From positions 1 through 7,958 of the forward strand of contig WGAH01000798.1 of NCBI GenBank assembly GCA_015489145.1: DNA of 7,958 nt. The letters run 5' to 3'. Positions 6,596 to 7,958 of the stretch are shown here, one piece after another (the stretch's first letter is position 1; each line of letters opens with the position of its first letter). A program made the translations under genes and the position numbers. The DNA is from Deltaproteobacteria bacterium. Lineage in GTDB: Bacteria; Myxococcota_A; UBA796; UBA2385. The notes beneath the pieces are model-generated. The model had not been told where the DNA came from, did not search any database, and saw only the letters and a list, made by a program, of their open reading frames with translations.

Positions 6596-7021
6596 TCACT
6601 CGGCGGTCACGGTGATCATGCGGGGCTTGCGCTCCGGGCGCTTCGGCAGGCGGAGGCGCAGCACGCCGTGCTTGACCGTGGCGGTGATGCCGTCCGGGTC
6701 GACGTCGGCGCCGAGGGTCAGCGAGCGGGAGAAGGCCAGGGTGGGCCGCTCGCGGCGCAGGGCGCGGGCGCCCTCGGGCACCTCGACGGTGCGCCGGCCG
6801 GAGATGGTGAGCACGTCGCCCTTCACCGACACCTCGATGTCCTCGGGGCCGAGGCCCGGGACCAGGGCGTGCACCGTCCAGGCGTCGTCCTCCTCGGTGA
6901 CGTCGAAGCGCGGCGCCATCTCCATCGGCTGGGTGCTGGCGTTGAACAGGCGGTCGAAGTCGCGGAAGATGCGCTCGAACTCGTCGAGTTCGGGTCCGAA
7001 GTCCGTCCAGTGAACGAGCAT
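6596..7021 (-). CDS. hsp20: Small heat-shock protein, Hsp20/alpha-crystallin family (first of tandem pair)
   Basis: ATP-independent chaperone that binds unfolding proteins and forms oligomers; 141 residues, cytoplasmic. The N-terminal arm (1-36) is amphipathic and aromatic (FERIFRDFDRLFN, 15-27), as is usual for bacterial class-A Hsp20. The alpha-crystallin domain is about 37-127: APRFDVTEEDDAWTVHALVPGL (36-57), DIEVSVKGDVLTISGRR (61-77), FSRSLTLGADVD (97-108) and the signature HGVLRLRLPK (118-127). The C-terminal oligomerisation motif I-T-V is at 136-138. Start ATG 7021 has SD AAGGAGGG (7033-7026) 4 nt upstream. This SD may be held in a hairpin, which would fit temperature control. It is closer to the family consensus than the second copy. 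Confidence 0.95.
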   Translation of the reverse strand: MLVHWTDFGPELDEFERIFRDFDRLFNASTQPMEMAPRFDVTEEDDAWTVHALVPGLGPEDIEVSVKGDVLTISGRRTVEVPEGARALRRERPTLAFSRSLTLGADVDPDGITATVKHGVLRLRLPKRPERKPRMITVTAE

Positions 7022-7027
7022 GGTTCC

Positions 7028-7052
7028 CTCCTTGCCGCCCCGCGCGGCGGAG
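7028..7052 (-). promoter_or_regulatory. Possible SD-masking hairpin (RNA-thermometer-like) in hsp20 leader
   Basis: In the mRNA, CUCC (7052-7049) can pair with GGAG of the SD (7031-7028), and GCCGC (7048-7044) with GCGGC (7038-7034) around a GCGGG loop. The two helices are separated by a 2-nt AA bulge on the SD side. Bulged, SD-pairing hairpins just before Hsp20 genes are the hallmark of ROSE-type thermometers, but this is not a recognisable ROSE or fourU sequence, and GC-rich leaders form such pairs by chance. Confidence 0.3.
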
Positions 7053-7134
7053 CGGTCTTGCGTCTCTGCGTTCCCGGGGGGAGGTCCCGGCGGCCACCGC
7101 CGCCTCGTTCGGGCCTTCCTCCCGGAGCCGCAGA

Positions 7135-7164
7135 AAGGGAAATCACCGTCGCCGGAGCGTCAAG
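7135..7164 (-). promoter_or_regulatory. Candidate promoter upstream of the hsp20 pair
   Basis: Read leftward, CTTGACG (7164-7158) resembles a -35 box (TTGACA for the housekeeping factor, CTTGAA for the heat-shock sigma-32 type). It lies just past the yggS stop. Eighteen bases later TCCCTTT begins at 7140, a partial match to the sigma-32 -10 (CCCCATTT) but not to TATAAT; 18 bp is slightly longer than the usual sigma-32 spacing. The leader would be about 110 nt. No CIRCE (HrcA) inverted repeat is present. Confidence 0.3.
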
Positions 7165-7173
7165 CCCCCGGGT

Positions 7174-7911
7174 TCAATTCGCGGGGCGGGGGCCGAACAA
7201 TGCCGTTCCGACGCGGACGATCGTCGCGCCCTCGGCGATGGCGGCCTCGAAGTCGGCGCTCATGCCCATCGACAGCTCGACGAGGGGCAGGCCCTCCGCC
7301 CGGCCCCGGGCCGCCAGCTCGGCGAGGCGCCGGAACCAGGGGCGGGCATCCTCGGGGCGCTCGACCCGCGGGGGGATCGCCATGAGGCCGCGGAGGGCCA
7401 GGCCGTCGACGGCGGCGACGGCGCGGCAGAGGTCGAGGGCCTCGGCGGGGGCGACGCCGGCCTTGGTGGCCTCGCCGGCGAGGTTGACCTCGACGAGGAC
7501 CGGCAGGGGGGCCGTGCCGGCTCGCGCCGCCCGCCGCCCGAGCTCCCGGGCGAGCTCCAGGCCGTCGACGGCGTGGACCATGCCGGCGATCGGCGCGACG
7601 ATGCGGGCCTTGTTGCGCTGGAGGTGGCCGATGAAGTGCCACTCCGGCCGGTCCCCGATGCCCCGCTCCGCCAGGATGCGGTCGACGGCGGCGCGCTTGT
7701 CGCGCAGCTCCTGGGCCCGGTTCTCGCCGAACAGGCGCTGGCCGGCCTCGAAGGCCTCCACCACCCGCTCCGGGGGCATGGTCTTGGAGGCGGCGAGCAG
7801 GCGCACCGAGGCCGGGTCCCGGCCCGCCCGGCGGCAGGCCGCGGCGATGCGGGCGCGCAGGCTCGCGAGGCGTTCGGGAATCGCGGTGTCCGGTGGATTC
7901 GTCGGCTTCAT
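7174..7911 (-). CDS. yggS: YggS/PLPBP-family pyridoxal-phosphate homeostasis protein
   Basis: PLP-binding, single-domain TIM-barrel protein involved in keeping vitamin B6 and amino/keto-acid pools in balance; no catalytic reaction is known for the family. Its 245 residues are near the usual 230-240. Lys43 in LLAASKTMP is the expected Schiff-base lysine. FGENRAQEL (61-69), WHFIGHLQRNK (91-101), the central strand VLVEVNLAGEATKAG (138-152), LRGLMAIP (173-180), the phosphate-binding region SMGMSADFEAAI (214-225) and VRVGTALFG (232-240) are all family signatures. Start ATG 7911 has a purine-rich SD (AGGAGGAGAAGG) just upstream. The ATG overlaps the stop of a preceding frame by ATGA, suggesting it is not the first gene of its operon. 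The hsp20 pair follows 152 bp downstream on the same strand and probably has its own promoter. Confidence 0.95.
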   Translation of the reverse strand: MKPTNPPDTAIPERLASLRARIAAACRRAGRDPASVRLLAASKTMPPERVVEAFEAGQRLFGENRAQELRDKRAAVDRILAERGIGDRPEWHFIGHLQRNKARIVAPIAGMVHAVDGLELARELGRRAARAGTAPLPVLVEVNLAGEATKAGVAPAEALDLCRAVAAVDGLALRGLMAIPPRVERPEDARPWFRRLAELAARGRAEGLPLVELSMGMSADFEAAIAEGATIVRVGTALFGPRPAN

Positions 7912-7958
7912 CGACCTTCTCCTCCTGGCCGGATGCCCTCGGCGGCCAGCGCCGCGAG
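7908..7958 (-). CDS. Possible C-terminal end of an upstream gene (16 codons)
   Basis: A frame entering from the right edge reads LAALAAEGIRPGGEGR and stops at TGA 7910-7908, overlapping the yggS ATG as ATGA, a common coupling junction. An Ala/Leu helix followed by a short polar tail is typical of a protein end. All three minus-strand frames are open in this 48-nt stretch, so the call rests only on the overlap and the lack of spacing for a promoter. The product cannot be identified. Confidence 0.4.
   Translation of the reverse strand, partial: LAALAAEGIRPGGEGR

Noticed and set aside
7022..7173. CIRCE element (HrcA operator) before hsp20
   Set aside because: No TTAGCACTC...GAGTGCTAA inverted repeat or near match is present in this gap.

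Overview
The window is about 8 kb of very GC-rich, densely coding bacterial chromosome. GTG and TTG starts, strong Shine-Dalgarno (SD) sites, third-position G/C and a lipoprotein with a Gly/Ser/Asp-rich 'DSGGxxDSGDTG' linker behind its lipid-anchored Cys fit a myxobacterium-like organism (Myxococcota, former Deltaproteobacteria). This assignment is inferred from composition and protein style only; there is no rRNA or other marker gene. No tRNA, rRNA, CRISPR, insertion sequence or phage gene is visible.

Layout, left to right. (1) Positions 1-818, minus strand: the N-terminal 272 residues of an aspartate-semialdehyde dehydrogenase (asd), running off the left edge. (2) Positions 920-2323, plus strand: a membrane-anchored NtrB-like sensor histidine kinase, divergent from asd and without a response regulator in view. 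(3) Positions 2263-4709, minus strand: a two-gene operon in which ftcD (bifunctional glutamate formimidoyltransferase/formimidoyl-THF cyclodeaminase) is followed after 2 nt by a DUF434/DUF5616 protein of unknown function. The 3' end of the DUF434 gene overlaps the 3' end of the kinase by 61 bp on the opposite strand. (4) Positions 4846-6111, plus strand: a secreted lipoprotein with a C-terminal thioredoxin-fold domain carrying a CGPC motif, divergent from ftcD. (5) A GC hairpin at 6121-6147 that ends the minus-strand transcript arriving from the right. (6) Positions 6166-7021, minus strand: two small heat-shock proteins (Hsp20) in tandem. (7) Positions 7174-7911, minus strand: a YggS/PLPBP-family PLP-binding protein, preceded by what looks like the last 16 codons of another gene joined to it by an ATGA overlap.

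Functionally the window mixes amino-acid and one-carbon metabolism (asd, ftcD, the PLP-homeostasis protein), proteostasis (the Hsp20 pair), an envelope thiol-redox lipoprotein and one signalling kinase. It reads as ordinary chromosomal backbone and I do not see a clear new multi-gene system. The points most worth a second look are the uncharacterised DUF434 protein coupled to ftcD, with nuclease-like acidic motifs; a possible SD-masking hairpin in front of the first hsp20; and the two-domain thioredoxin lipoprotein with a second CxxC.
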